Shown one piece after another: positions 9,760-21,689 of a stretch of 64,000 nucleotides of DNA. Made by a program: the position numbers and the translations under genes. Within the stretch, counting starts at the first letter, position 1, and every line of letters begins with the position of its first letter. The notes under the pieces were generated by a model. The model searched no databases, was not told where the DNA came from, and saw only the letters and a program-made list of their open reading frames with translations. The stretch is taken from contig CM060984.1 of NCBI GenBank assembly GCA_030765065.1, positions 82,857,988-82,921,987 on the forward strand, in the 5' to 3' direction. The DNA is from Deroplatys truncata. Its lineage: Eukaryota; Arthropoda; Insecta; Mantodea; Mantidae.

Positions 9760-10500
9760 GAATATTAATTGCAAATTCCTGCATATTAAGTGTGTTTGAA
9801 TGCCCATTTTACAACTACTATTATTTATTGTTTCCATCCACGTAGGCTCCACTTTTAAATCCACGTGAGCATAAAGAATATTGGGAACCTGATTCTCATC
9901 GATGTATAAAAACGGACCATTACTTGAAGTACTTTTGACAAATACATTAATATTATTGTAATTCAGATTAATGCAAAGTTCTGTTAGTGTTGTTCTTCTC
10001 ATTAAATTAATCAAATATTGTCCATCGGTTGCACTTACATACGGTACTTATCCTCCCTATGACTCCAATGTGTCTCTTGTTCTACATTTTTGACGTTCAT
10101 TCAAGCCAGTAGTTTAAATTTACTAGCTTCTTGCGTAAATACCATAGTGTAGAATAAGCAACAGTTAAGAATACTTCTCAGTCGAAAAGATCAGAGACAA
10201 CTTCCTGCGCCTATTTTCTTAAGTTTAATGTCCTTTAACCGGGTAAGTTATATCGGACGATGAATGAATTCCATAGGGATTTACGTTACCCTACATCCTT
10301 ATTTTCAACATAAGAGAAAACCTTGAAAAAATGCCTTATCCGGGAACTCACACTAACCGAGACTCGAGCTCGAGACCTCTTGAATTTCCGACAGATCGCC
10401 TCCCCCATCATCGAGGTGGGTTAATGAGTTAATCTGGAAAGGGGTTTTATAGGAGAGAAATCCATTTATATACGTTTTATCTACGGAGTAGTTTATTTTC
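9760..10500. other. Unassigned stretch, possible SINE relic
   Basis: No gene recognised. A minus-strand B-box-like GCTCGAGTCTCGG at about 10355-10370 may be the remnant of another tRNA-derived SINE. Confidence 0.3.
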
Positions 10501-10782
10501 ATAGACTTTTTACTTTCTTTACCACATAAAGTAGAGCAAGTATATTCGATGTCGAGATTTCACCGGAACTATATGTTTTGAGGTTTCCTGAACATCCCCT
10601 AGAAACTTATTTTTAGAGAAAGACCGCGCGCGTGTGTGTGTGTGAGTGTTTGTTTGTGTGTTGTGTGTGCGAACAGCATAACTCAAAAAGATATATACCA
10701 AACTTGGTATTCCAATTAAGTTTCTTCCAAACATACAACACAAAGATTTGCAAGTACCCCCCACACGAAACTACCTTTTACG

Positions 10783-12050
10783 AGGGCAGTCCCAGAAGTA
10801 CCCGACCTGACGTATATATAGCGATTGTTGTTTCATACAAATGACTATGGTAGAAAGTACCACCTTATAAAGCTTAAGTTTGAAGTTTGACGATGCTACG
10901 TTCTGTAGTAATTGTTTGGCAGCCATTAATGGCGAACTCTCAGCGAATTTGTAAATATGGATAAAACTGGTCATCGTTATGCGATAATATATTTCCATTT
11001 TAAGGAACTAATATTAAAGCTGAGCTAGATTCTACTCTGGGGGAGACTGCTCCTTTGTTTACAACAGTAAAGTATTGGGTGGCAGAGTTTAAGCGTGGCC
11101 ATACGAGCTGCCAAGACAAACATCGCAGTGGTCGACCAAACGAGGTGACCATGCAAGAAATTGTGAAGAAAATGCACAAAATGGTATTGGATGACCGTCG
11201 ACTGAGTGCGCAAGCTAGGCATTGTAGGCATTTCAAAAAGTGCTGTATATGGCATACTAACTGAAAGTTTAGTCATGAGAAAGCTGTGCGCAAGGTGGGT
11301 GCCGCGTTTACTCACAATGGAACAAAAGCAGCGTCGTGAGGATTTTTCAGTCGAGTGTTTGACGATGTTTCGCTGCAATAAAGCCGAGTTTTTGCGTAGA
11401 TTGATAACCATGGATGAAACATGGGCCCTTCATTTCATACCTGAGACGAAGGAACAGTCAAAACAGTGGATTGAAAGGGGAGAATCAACTGCAAAGTAGG
11501 CGAAGACAGTTCCATTTGCAGGCAAGGTTATGGCGTCAGTTTTTTGGGATGCGCGTTGGATAATTTTCATTATTTTCAAAAAAGGAGAAGTAATCAATGG
11601 AGAGTATTATGCAAACTTGTAGCAGCGTTTAAATGATGAAATCAAGCAAATGCGGCCGCATTTAGTGAAAATGATAGGTTTGTTTCATCTAGACAATGCA
11701 AGAGTTCACACATCCATTATCGCCATGTCCAAAATAATGAGTTAAAGTTCGAATTGCTTCCTCATGCACCCTATTCGCCAGACATAGCCCCCTCTGATTA
11801 TTTTCTGTTTCCAAAGTTGAAGAAATGGCTTGGTGGTAAAATATTTGCTAACAATCAAGAGGTGGAGTGTGTAGTTGATGACTATTTTGCAGAACTCGAC
11901 GGTTCTCACTATAAACAGGGTATCGAAGATATTGAACCTCGCTGGGAAAAGAGTATCCGGCTGAAAGGAGACTATGTGGAGAAATAAATATGTTTTTTTC
12001 CAGCATTTTTGTTTTCTTTGTTAGATCGGGTACTTCTGGGCCAGCCCTGG
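10783..12050 (+). mobile_element. mariner element with TIRs and TA duplication
   Basis: Length 1268 bp, typical of mariner. Terminal inverted repeats of about 27 bp start CGAGGGCAGTCCCAGAAG on the left and, read inward, CCAGGGCTGGCCCAGAAG on the right. Target TA is present at 10781-10782 and 12051-12052. It is nested in an H copy. Confidence 0.9.
10957..11987 (+). pseudogene. mariner transposase, frameshifted
   Basis: Transposase of the mariner DDD type in several frames. Visible parts are TTVKYWVAEFKRGHTSC and RSGRPNEVT (helix-turn-helix region, about 11058-11150), KLCARWVPRLLTMEQKQRR (about 11281-11338), the first catalytic aspartate in MDETW (about 11410-11425), HLDNARVHTS with the second (about 11686-11716), and PYSPDIAPSDYFLFP with the third (about 11768-11812). 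The end GDYVEK is at 11970-11987. All three aspartates survive, but at least three frameshifts or stops separate the blocks. The ATG at 10957 is the best start by position, since the first frame breaks soon after it. Confidence 0.9.
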
Positions 12051-12270
12051 TACTTCTGGACATTTTTTCAATATCTTTTATTTTCTCAAATAGGGCTCAT
12101 ACGATTTTGATTAAAATATCCCATATTTAAGATGCTTACATGTATTATCTTGAATTTTCTGGGAATAATAAGTGTAGTCCTCTAATTGTGTATAATTTCT
12201 GTACAACTCGTAAAGCATAAGAAATACGTAGACCTTTTTGAAAATACGGCATTTATTGAAACAGATTTTT

Positions 12271-13090
12271 CTGTGGTATCAATCATTTCCATGATCGATT
12301 TCTGTGATTGTTTCGTGATTGATAAATTAAGTAAACCTGTCGCTGTTTGTTTTTAATTAGTAGATACTTAGTATTCAGCGGGCCTCCAACCAGAAAAAAC
12401 GTGGTATTATCTCGTAACCGGTTAATTTCCGGACCCAAGTTTACTGGAACGTTTGTCCTTCTCTTCAGTTTCAGTTCTCATCCCCTTTGCGGGCCATTAT
12501 TTTTTAAATACCGTACGTAACCCAGGAATGCTGTTTAATGAATACAGTCTGTGGTGTTATAAAATGTTTAATAGATGTAAAAAATTGCGTATTTGTAATG
12601 GATTTCATTTAATTTTTCTGTAACATTAGACGATTTAAGAAATCCACACAGTTATTTTTGCCTAGTACTTATGAATGTATCACTGAGACTGAAATGATTG
12701 ATTGTTTGCTTGCAGATTGCTTCATCAAAGCTTTGTTTGCTTGTATAATTATCTCACATCAGAACAGCTCTACAGCTGTGTTTGAGCAAGTATGGTGCAG
12801 AACCTAAGTATTGTTGTATATAATGATAGGGATAAAAAGCTCCTGAAACAGAATACTGTTACACATAGCAAATGGAATGGAGGTGAATTGGTGAAAGAGG
12901 TTTGGAGGCAGCTCCGAGCTAGATTTGAGGACATAAACAGACACTATTTTTCTGTAATGAGGGAGCACTCACTGGCATTCCATTAGATGATAAAGGCGGT
13001 TCCTAGGAAAGAATAATATGTCAATAAATGCAGTGGGCAAGAGAGGGAGGGAATGGCGTGGTTTAGATTAGGAATTTGGAATTAGAGGGG
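12271..13090. other. Unassigned AT-rich stretch
   Basis: No recognised gene or repeat. A 64-codon frame at 12792-12986 (LVKEVWRQLRARFEDIN) has no family I recognise and is probably chance or an unknown transposon relic. Confidence 0.3.
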
Positions 13091-13099
13091 TTTTAGAAG

Positions 13100-13420
13100 T
13101 AACTTTGAAAGTGGATTCTATCCTATATCCGGGATTGCAGAAAATTCAGCACATGTTTTATTTGAGTGCCCAACCCAGGAACAAATGAATGGTGACAAAA
13201 ACAATACTTGAAAAATGGTTGAGATTAAATGGAGAAATTACAGGGAAGAAAGCCTTTGATGACCAAACACAAATCAGGTGGGGGAATATCTGTATAAAAT
13301 CAAGAACAGATGGTTATGGACAGTAAGGGAAAATGATAAATACATTTAGGTTCTAATTTGGCTTATATAACTTTGTAATGTCCTTACGGGCACAATAAGC
13401 TTAAAAAGGAATTGTTTATT
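13100..13420 (+). mobile_element. Possible LINE 3' end remnant
   Basis: The frame at about 13132 reads AENSAHVLFECPTQEQM, resembling the zinc-knuckle region (H...C) near the end of many non-LTR retrotransposon ORF2 proteins. It is followed by a 3' end-like CACAATAAGCTTAAAAAGG at about 13390. Decayed and short, so only a suggestion. Confidence 0.3.
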
Positions 13421-14238
13421 TTTGTCACATTTGACTGACTGACAGGAATTGAAATGAAAAGGAACTGATTTAATTTTCAACATTTTGTTTCCTTTTAATA
13501 TTTAAAAATTTGTGGTATGTTGTGAATATTTTGTGCTTATAGGAGAAAGGCTATAACTAAGCCATTTCCCATGTATTTTGCTTAGCACAAGTAAATTAAA
13601 TTAAATTAATAAATAAAAGTAAAAGTAGATTAGAGTTACTTTTCAGAGAAATACAAAATTTACTATTTTAAAACAACAATAACAATAATAGTGGAATAAT
13701 CAATTAAACATGTTTAGTTTGATCATCAAACCTATTTTTTTCTTCATTTCTGTTAATTAGGACACTTAAAAAAAATCCAGTGTGTAACAGTCGCGCATTC
13801 TCCTTAGATTTAGTTTCATAGCTGGTCTACGAGTTTTTCATACGAAACTTTATATTTAGTTTTCTATGCACTTCCCCTGTTAATGATAAATATTCACAAG
13901 AAATGGTTTCAAATAGTAAGTACAACAGTTTATCCACATGAGAATACTGAACAGCAAGACCACATAATTATTAGCCATGAAGTTATAAATGTTAATGAGA
14001 AACAAAGGAAGTAAACGCTGGCAGTTGGTCTGAATCCCTCTTGTACATATTAACACTCCAGAACGTATTGAAATATGGTCATGGCCAAAAGAATAACCGA
14101 TGACATTTACGTCACATCCCTCTCATGATAATCAAATACCCCTTTGCTATTACAGGAGAAAAAACTAAAAAATGCACAGATATTTTACCTGAAAAATACT
14201 CTAGCAACTAATATAAATATTTTTTATTATTTTACTTT
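13421..14238. other. Unassigned AT-rich stretch
   Basis: Only simple AAATTAAAT-type sequence and no recognised gene. Confidence 0.3.
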
Positions 14239-14239
14239 A

Positions 14240-15063
14240 TATAGGGTAGTTAAATTATATTCGAACCCATTCGCGACCTCTCTTTACTGCGCGAGACAGC
14301 CGGCGGTCGCCGGGGAAATTACTTCGGCAGAGGCGGACTAAAATCCTTGCCTTATAATAGATGCTGGAAATGTTGAGCTTCTCCTCTCAAACAGGCAGCA
14401 TATCTCGTGTAAATGTTCTTGCTCACTCTCCAAAGCTGAGCAGCAGGAATTCTTGTGATGAAACGCCTCATTATGATCATAAAATTGGAGTGGTGTGCGA
14501 TAAGTGCTAGAAGAATAATACGGCCCACATTCTTTGATGAAACAATAAATGCAGAGCAATATCAGAGGTTAATTCTGGGGCCATTTTGCAATCGCTTGAC
14601 AGAAGAAGAGAAACCGTATGGTATGCTTGGTTCCAGCAAGATTCTACAACAGCACATACAGCTGCCGAATCATGAAATAGGGGAAGTGTTTGATGACAGA
14701 ATAATTAATGTTAATTTGTGGCCCCCTCGTTCTCCTGACCTAACGAGTTGTGATTTTTATTTATGGGGTTCTTTAAAAGACAAAGTGTATCGTTCCAATC
14801 CTCGCACACTACAGGAACTTAGAGAAAACGTGCAAGAAATCAAAGAATTCCTGGTGCTGAGCTTCGGAGAGTAAGCGAGAATATTTATTTACACGAGATA
14901 TGCTGCCTGTTTGAGAGCAGAAGGTCAACATTTCCAGTATCTATTATAAGGTAATGATTTTAGTCCGTCTCTGCCGGCGTAATTTCCCCGTCGACTGCCG
15001 GCTCTCCCGCGCATTAACGAGAGGCCGCGAGTGGGTTCGAATGTAACTTAAAATACCCTATAT
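14240..15063 (+). mobile_element. Tc1/mariner-related element with about 210-bp inverted ends
   Basis: Left and right ends are inverted copies over about 210-220 bp (about 14240-14460 and 14840-15063), with inward starts TATAGGGTAGTTAA and TATAGGGTATTTTAAG. TA flanks on both sides fit the superfamily. The right arm includes the 3' end of the transposase frame, so the left arm is an inverted copy of coding sequence, and the gene's 5' half is absent. The arms are diverged (my rough impression is 10-15%). Confidence 0.8.
14455..14874 (+). pseudogene. Tc1/mariner-superfamily transposase, C-terminal half
   Basis: The frame contains EWCAISARRIIRPTFFDETI, RLTEEEKPYG, and WPPRSPDLTSCDFYLWGSLKD, which carries the third catalytic aspartate. 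This is the C-terminal catalytic half of an IS630/Tc1/mariner transposase family common in insects. The expected D-motif between LTEEEK and the WPPRSPD block (FQQDSATAHTA type) has decayed (SSKILQQHIQLPN). The last part (GAELRRVSENIY, then AACLRAEGQHFQYLL in another frame) runs into the right arm to about 14950. The N-terminal DNA-binding half is missing. Confidence 0.8.
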
Positions 15064-16250
15064 AGCGCCAAATAACATTTTGTTTGGTTGGTAATATTTG
15101 GGGGGACGATTTTCCACCTTGGCACCCTAAGTAAAGCCTACAACAAAAATCGTCCACTATAAACTGCATCGCTAATTGACATTTCATCCCACCATATTGC
15201 ACCATACAAATAAGTTCATGAATATACATGGTCATTTAAAGATTAGTGACAACAATGCTTTTAGCACCTCTATCGGTAATTGCTGTAAGCTGATAAGATA
15301 TGAAATAGCAGTATGTGGTGTCTGTTATCTGAGAATTAGAAGACTATCTCATTTAAAAGATACTGGCTCCCATACCCGGCATTGCATAGGTTAAAGGTTG
15401 AAAATAAGGATGGGGTGACTTTTGCAAATCGTGAGTAGCCTACAATTTCCACTCGGACTTAAAGCGTAAGTGCCCAAAGTTTTGCCCAGATTCCTCATGT
15501 GGCGAAATTTGTAGTAAAGGATTGAAAATAAGAGTAAGGGTACCTTTTTTGAAGTTTTTAAGGTAATCCATGATTTTCACTGTCACATAGGTTAAGTGCA
15601 CAAATCTGAGCCCTGATTGGTCAACACTACTTTTGTCTATAAGAGGTTGAAAATATATATTGGTAAGGGTATTTTATAAACAAACATACAAGTAGTATAT
15701 GATTCAAAATATGCAATGTATAACTGTATTCATACGTAAACATACCTACAGATTAAACGATTTTGTCATTTATGGCTAAAATATCAGTCAGGATTCGGGT
15801 ACCTTAAATGGAGAACTATTTTCAAAGAAAAATTGTCTTCTTATTTTTAAGAAAGCTAAAACAAAACCACTAATGAGGCGGATGTTGCAATATACTAAAA
15901 ATTATTGCTAAAAATGATCTGCTATCATTACAAAGTGAGAAAGAAGTATATGGCTCCTAAGGACAGTACATTGATATTTTCATTGTGAGCCATGGCGTTT
16001 AAACTCGTGATAAGATCTGATCTCTTTAATCGAATGACATAATGGCAAAATAGCCGAGAGGTTGTGTATGGATGGAAGGGTAGCACAGTACTATTGTCGT
16101 CTGAGTCACCGAAGCTGGTCAAAGCTCTGTCGATGTGTTTCAACCGGCCTCTGAGGGAAGCGCTCACGTCGCAATGCAGGGAAGCCTGCTGCCGCCGCAT
16201 CTGCGCGTTAAACCTAGTAAACTTTCAAACACTAGGATTTACTGACATTT
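15064..16250. other. Unassigned stretch
   Basis: No recognised gene. Positions 15360-15620 contain two or three loose copies of a CCC(A)TTGCATAGGTTAAAGGTTGAAAAT-like motif, suggesting an old repeat. Positions 16050-16215 are GC-richer without a recognisable product. Confidence 0.3.
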
Positions 16251-16257
16251 CCTTTAC

Positions 16258-17095
16258 CGGATATCGAGATTTCTTTTAGTACACGTTCTGGGATTCCTAG
16301 TCCTCCCTCCTAAACACATGTTTAGAAAAACGTGCGCGGTGCGTGCGTGTGAGTGAGAGAGACACACAGACAGAGACCGAGAACAGCATAGTTAAACAAT
16401 AAAAAATTAAATTAATAAAAAAATGGAACATTCGGTTAAATACCAAACTTAGTATTAAGTTACGCTCAGCATCGTTCAAGGAGCAACACAAAGATTTTCA
16501 ACAAAATGCCCCACCCCATACTACTCTTTACATGTGAACAATTTTATTGACTCTAACGATCTAAGATGCGATGGAAATGTCAAATGTTTAATATATTAAT
16601 GTATATGTTCTGTTTTCTGTGACGTCCAGTGAACTTCCCTTTATTTGACTGATTATTGTTCTAATAATTTTGTATAACAGGAAATCTTAAGAGATGGACA
16701 AAACACTACTAAAGGAAAAATATAAAGCACATTAAAATACACAATTTTTGCTAAGTATATACTTTTTTCGTTGAGTTAGCAATTTCCGAAATATTCCATC
16801 TTGCAAGTATAGGCCTTTCTTTAGTGTCAGCTTACGGACATGCTTAAAAGTTTGGGATTCTTGCTTCCTGCAAGAAGCTTGCTATCGCGAATAAACGTTT
16901 TAATGCTGTTTCCACATGTGGAAACCTTCTTGGTTAATTTGAAATATTTCCTGAGTAAAAATAAATCGTGATTAACGTAACGTGATAAAGTAATAACTAT
17001 TTATAAGAACAGTATAATAATAGTATAATACATAATGTTTATGTATGAATTTCTTATTGGTAGAATGGATGTAAATGCATTACATCAGATTTTTA
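16258..17095 (-). mobile_element. H repeat copy, diverged head type 3
   Basis: GATTCCTAGTCCTCC, then AAAACGTGCGCGG, a GAGAGACACACAGACAG tract, GAACAGCATAG, ACCAAACTTAGTATTAAG and CCCCACCCCATACTAC are in H order. The head end reads AATGCTGTTTCCACATG... AATGCATTACATCAGATTTT. This head differs from the common type and recurs at 48740 and 54903. Confidence 0.7.
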
Positions 17096-17225
17096 GGAAA
17101 AGGAAATCAAATTTTCCAGGATGGGGTACTTGGCACATAAAAAATGCAGTGTTGAGGAAGCTTAGACTTTGCTTAAAACACTCCTAAAATACTTTATATA
17201 TATTTACTGGAAATATTTTGAAGGA

Positions 17226-17480
17226 GCAAAACTTGTACGGGGGCGGGTACTCGTTAAGGGGAGGTCTGCAGTTCAAATCCCGCCAGGACTGTCCTGACTG
17301 AGGCTTTTCAGTCCTCACAACTAGCAAATGCCGGGGAGGTAAATTAAGCATAGGCCTGGAATGTTTCCTTTCAAAATTTAATTTCTCAATTGCCATTTCA
17401 TTGTATGCATCATTGTCCACGACCTGTGGTGCCGTATACAGTAAAAGACCACTAAACAGAAGGGGTGGATGGCCGTGCAT
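17226..17480 (+). repeat. SINE family B copy
   Basis: A tRNA-derived head with B box CAGTTCAAATCCCGCC (about 17270) is followed by a body shared with copies at 36147 and 40975 (CAAATGCCGGGGAGG, AAGCATAGGCCTGGAATG, TTTCCTTTC). The A-box region is decayed. Confidence 0.6.
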
Positions 17481-18690
17481 TCCCTTTGAGGTAGTATTTT
17501 TAACACTTGAATAATTTCAATTAAATTAAATAATATGTAAAGTCAGTAACAGCCCGTCTTAAAGCAATATGTATGTAATAATTTGAAAAATGTATGTAAT
17601 AGTCATTGCAAATGCTTATATTATTGTAAACATGTTTAATAATGTTATGTGAATACATTACATACTTTAATAGTGTAAGAGCTGTGAGAATAATAAGTTT
17701 AAAATTGCTAACACTGAGGTAACAATGAAGTAACCTTGTGGCAATAATGAGTTTGAGAGTTTAAATGTTACTAGTCATGATTAGAGCAACGATAATGTAA
17801 ATTTTGTGACAGTTTAAAAATAGCCAATCAACAGTCAGAAAGGCTTTAATAAAATGCAGGTATTCTATTGGACTAGGATTAGCCAATCAGAGACTTGAAA
17901 AACAGAAGCTTACGGGTTTGGACGGTTGAAATATGTTCAGTTGCCTGCAGACCTTGGCAGCAACCGGATGGAAGATGTGTTCTCTAAAGAAATATTACGT
18001 ATTCGTGTGTAACGAAAATTAAGTATACGCCTTAATAATGTGCAGGTATAAAAACAAAGAATCTCACAGCTCTTAAAATCAGTGTAGTGCTATTTAATTT
18101 GTGCCAAGGATTAATAAAAAGAAGTGAATTTAAACTTAAAATCTGTGTAAGCCTATATTCTTGTCGCACCACGCCCTGATTACGAGAAAAGTGTCTCTAA
18201 AGTAAGACTGAAGCAGTCGAGGCAAATACAAACAAATACTCTCTATATATAAGCAGTTAATAACAAAGTTAAAAGTTAATAGCAAAGTAAATATTATTTT
18301 AAACTTGGAGCGTAACAACAAAAATACATATTCAAATGAGATTTTCATACTAGCAGTTTATTACGTAACAAACAATACTACTTCAAATTGGCTTACCAAA
18401 ACGTGTGGTGCAAAAACTCCAACAACGGTAAAACCTTCAACAACAAAAATTTACAACAGTTGAAGAACAATACTTCTTCACCTTCTGCCATAACTGAAGA
18501 GAGGCAGAAGAGAATTGCCGAGAAAACTACATAGCGGTCGTTTTGTAACCCGGCCACGATCGCAAATACGCGTGATTTGCTTGCACTGCAGTGGCCTCGG
18601 TGTTGTTCGACCAGCTTACTAGTGATGAATGTTTCGCTCAAGGCTGTATTTATCGGCTGTGAATGTCAACTGTCAGTTGCTGTTCGTGCT
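17481..18690. other. Unassigned, AT-rich; no gene seen
   Basis: Only scattered AT-rich sequence. The segment 17820-18130 (CAATCAACAG, AGCCAATCAGAGAC) shares phrases, inverted, with the LTRs at 28634-29586 (GATTGGCT, CTACTCCAATAGAAT, TGCCAAGGATTAATAAAA), so it is likely a relic of a related LTR, about 17560-18150. Confidence 0.4.
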
Positions 18691-18693
18691 GTT

Positions 18694-19003
18694 TAAATTA
18701 AATTAAATTAAATTAAATTGAGTTTTATTTATGGACGCTCTTTAACTGCTGTGGTCCTTAGCGTCCCATTATATATTGGGCGTGAAGGACCGGTAATTTT
18801 GCTCAGAGGCCTCTTTATCAGGCTTGAGATTCTTTGACGTGCCGTAAATCTACGACACGGGACCACCGGCTTTACTTCCCTTCCAAAGGAAGCCATGCAA
18901 AGGATTTTTACGCCCGAAAAAATCGATCATCTCCGCCGGATTTGAACCTGCGACCTCGGGAACCAGAGGCTAGCAGGGTAATAACTGCACTACGGAGGAC
19001 GAC
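18694..19003 (-). repeat. SINE family A copy (about 310 bp)
   Basis: On the minus strand it starts GTCGTCCTCCGTAGTGCAG with the A box, then B box GGTTCAAATCCGGCGGAG, and ends in an (AATTT)n tail at 18694-18722. It is homologous along its length to copies at 21225, 34973 and 58953. The body contains GGGACGCTAAGGACCA and GAGCGTCCATAAATAAAACTC. Confidence 0.85.
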
Positions 19004-19297
19004 ATTTTTGCTGTAAAGACTAGAGTTTGTTTATTGCGCATCTCAAAAGTGAAAGCTCATTCAAGCATTTTTGTAGTTTGTGAATTACTTTAGAGTATTA
19101 TTATTATTATTATTATTATTACTGTTATTGTTGCTATTCTTGTCCACTGAAATGCCTTCCGAAAAATTTACGGTTGAACGAAGAATTGTTATGTTCTCTT
19201 AGGCTGCCGCGGCCAGTGTCGTTCATGTAGCTATTTTTGGTTTACTTACACACATGTTTCGACCTCAACAAGAAAATAGCTACATGAAAGAATAATT

Positions 19298-19600
19298 ATG
19301 TACGACACATACTTAAAAAGCGAATCATGTAGACAGGTGTGTAGGCAAATACAGGAAACATTTCCTGGTATTACATTTCCAAATGGAGATACTGTAAGAT
19401 GTCTGATTAATACGTTTAGGACAAGCGGATCGCTAAACCTAAGAAGCGAAAAAGACATGTTCTAACAGAGTCAATTGACGAAGTTGGTGCATCATTCGAA
19501 TGCTCACCAAAGAAGTATCTAAGATGTTGCACAGCAAGTGGATGTTTCAAAAATTTCTGTTCAGGCAGAGGATACCACTTATGAAAGGTTAGTACTCATT
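19298..19600 (+). pseudogene. Transposase N-terminal helix-turn-helix remnant
   Basis: The frame from ATG 19298 reads YLKSESCRQVCRQIQETFPG, then GDTVRCLINTFRTSGSL, then with a frame change RHVLTESIDEVGASFE and VAQQVDVSKISV. This is the DNA-binding region of the same kind of Tc1/mariner-superfamily transposase whose C-terminal half lies at 14455. It is too far away and separately flanked to be the same gene copy. No catalytic part follows. Confidence 0.65.
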
Positions 19601-21220
19601 ATAGTACATGTTGCTATTACTTCTGAATATGTAATGCGGGAGTTTTAGAATGGAAAACCCTTCGGTAACAGCGCGTGGAGCACGCAAACACGCTCTGTCC
19701 CGTGCTCTGTAAAACAGAAAACTTCTGTAAAACGTTCGGCTTACAGTTGACGCAGCCACGCTACGTCCTCCATCAATGAAGCACTACCTTTGCCTCACGA
19801 TTGCTGCGTTTCTCCTCCTAGTTGTTTTTTTTTATACTTTGCCACGGCTGCTCGAGCATGAGATCTTAATCTCTGGGTATGCGTGGATGTGTACAGAGAA
19901 ACACGAACGCTTTCTTGGAACACTTTTATTTTCACCATTTAAAATAAAACTTAAGGTTTATCGGTCACTTTTAAATGCATACGATGCTACTGTGTCTTTA
20001 CCAAGATCGAAGATTATTAACTACAGCTGAACGTTCTAACCTCTTGCATGTTCGCCGCCAATGTTCACAACTCGACGAGAATGTCGTCCCGCTCTCCCCA
20101 ATTGCTCAGGACAGAATGACTTTCACCACCGCGCTACAAAGAGGAAAAACTCCTAACTTCCCCTACTCTCCCCTCAAACGCTCGTCACAACTCGGCGTCC
20201 TGAAGCCTAGAGTGACCTTCACCAGGCTAAGTGCAGCTGTCCTCGGCTGTTATTACCAGGAAAAACTTGCTTCAATGGTATTTACCCTTTATACCTGAGG
20301 CTGGTCCCTAATTAACAAAACTGTGCCTGTTTGGTCTTTCTGTAACTTTCACAGTCAACAATTTTCACAATGCTTCTCCTTTTTATACATACACTGATTT
20401 AAATATATTATTACTTATTTTATATCGCTATCCTCAGATTATTATGATAATTATTGACTTCATAATTTCGGCTTCACAATAGTACATAAAACAATTGTTG
20501 AACGTTTTGTAATAACGTAACCTAAATTCACTTTCCATGGCTAAACTGTAAACACAGAACACTTAGCACCGACTGTAAAGTTAAGCTCTGACTAGAAACA
20601 ATTATTATTTTACAAAGCATGGCAATTCTGGCCTATAATGTAAGCACACCAGCCCCAAAGGTAAATTCATTCTCACTTCCAATTCTATAGTCCATTACGC
20701 TCTTGAACGTTCTGCTCTTGTAATACCTTTACATTTATAATTGAGAAAAGGTCTCACATTTTGCCATTAAAAGTTTGCACATTGCATAAAAGAGATGTCT
20801 ATACTTCTGTTTCGCAGAATTTGAAAAATCATTCGCTTTCGCGATTTTGCTTAAATATAATATTAACTACACCTAGATGTCAAACTGTATTATTTATGCA
20901 CATTTCATTGGTGTAAACGAACATAAGAAATATGTAATGCCATGTTGAGACCACTAGCGATGAAATAACCAATGATGCTATAACAACAGTGATTAACTAC
21001 AAACACACTGTTAATTTTAAATAAAGTGAGAACAATAAAACAAAACAAAAAATCGAGAATTTATACAACCAGAGAGTTATTATGGTAATATCCCATAATT
21101 TGTGCATTACAATTATTTGGCTAAGCTAACAACTTATTAAGATTAAAAACGACTTATTATGGTGCAAGAAAACTTTTTGGAACCCTAATACATTCCAGTT
21201 AATGTTATCATCATCAACAC
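19601..21220. other. Unassigned stretch
   Basis: The frames at 19776-20030 and 19975-20298 have no family I recognise. The second is rich in S/P/R and probably chance. Nothing else is supported. Confidence 0.3.
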
Positions 21221-21224
21221 CAAT

Positions 21225-21513
21225 GTCGTCCTCCGTGGACTAGTGGTACCGTGCTAGCCTCTAGTTCCCAAGGTCGCTGATTCAAACCCGGCGGAGGGAA
21301 GTGGGTTTTTTCGGGCGTAAAAATCCTTAGCACGGCTTCCTTCGGAAGGGAAGTAAAACCGATGGTCCCGTGTCGTAGATTTACGGTACGTAAAAGAACC
21401 TCAAGCCTGATAAAGCGGCCTCTGACCAAAATTGCCGGTTTTTCACGCCCAATATAGAATGGGACGCTAAGGACCATAGCAGTTAAAGTGCGTCCATAAA
21501 TAAAACTCAATTT
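21225..21513 (+). repeat. SINE family A copy
   Basis: Starts GTCGTCCTCCGTGGACTAG, B box TGATTCAAACCCGGCGGAGG, and ends CCATAAATAAAACTCAATTTT. An imperfect flanking repeat (ATCAACACCAA left, ATCAACATCAA right) may be the target duplication. Confidence 0.85.
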
Positions 21514-21634
21514 TATCAACATCAAGACTTAGTGAATCCATCGAATCTAATCCCAAAGTAAGTCTAGCGTCAACATGTATGTGCAATAACGATTTTTAGT
21601 CACTGCAAAGAGATTACAGGACTTGATCAGAATC

Positions 21635-21637
<3 letters not shown>

Positions 21638-21674
<37 letters not shown>

Positions 21675-21686
21675 TATATATATATA
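21638..21686. repeat. (TA)n microsatellite
   Basis: Nearly pure TA over about 33 bases, then a TGTT interruption and further TA. Confidence 0.9.
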
Positions 21687-21689
21687 AAA

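Larger units (their letters stand above)
10506..12270 (-). mobile_element. H repeat copy, split by a mariner
   Basis: The left piece (10506-10782) has the H tail, a GTGTGTG tract, the AACAGCATAACTCAAAAAG segment and the CCAAACTTGGTATT segment. The right piece resumes at about 12053 with CATTTTTTCAATATC, then GGGCTCATACGATTTTG and following H body sequence. The two pieces are contiguous in the H unit, so the mariner between them inserted into an existing H copy. The far (head) end has decayed beyond recognition. Confidence 0.75.

Noticed and set aside
19776-20298. Signal-peptide-like and S/P-rich frames as host exons
   Set aside because: No family, splice site or conservation signal could be supported; the hydrophobic run comes from a T-rich stretch.
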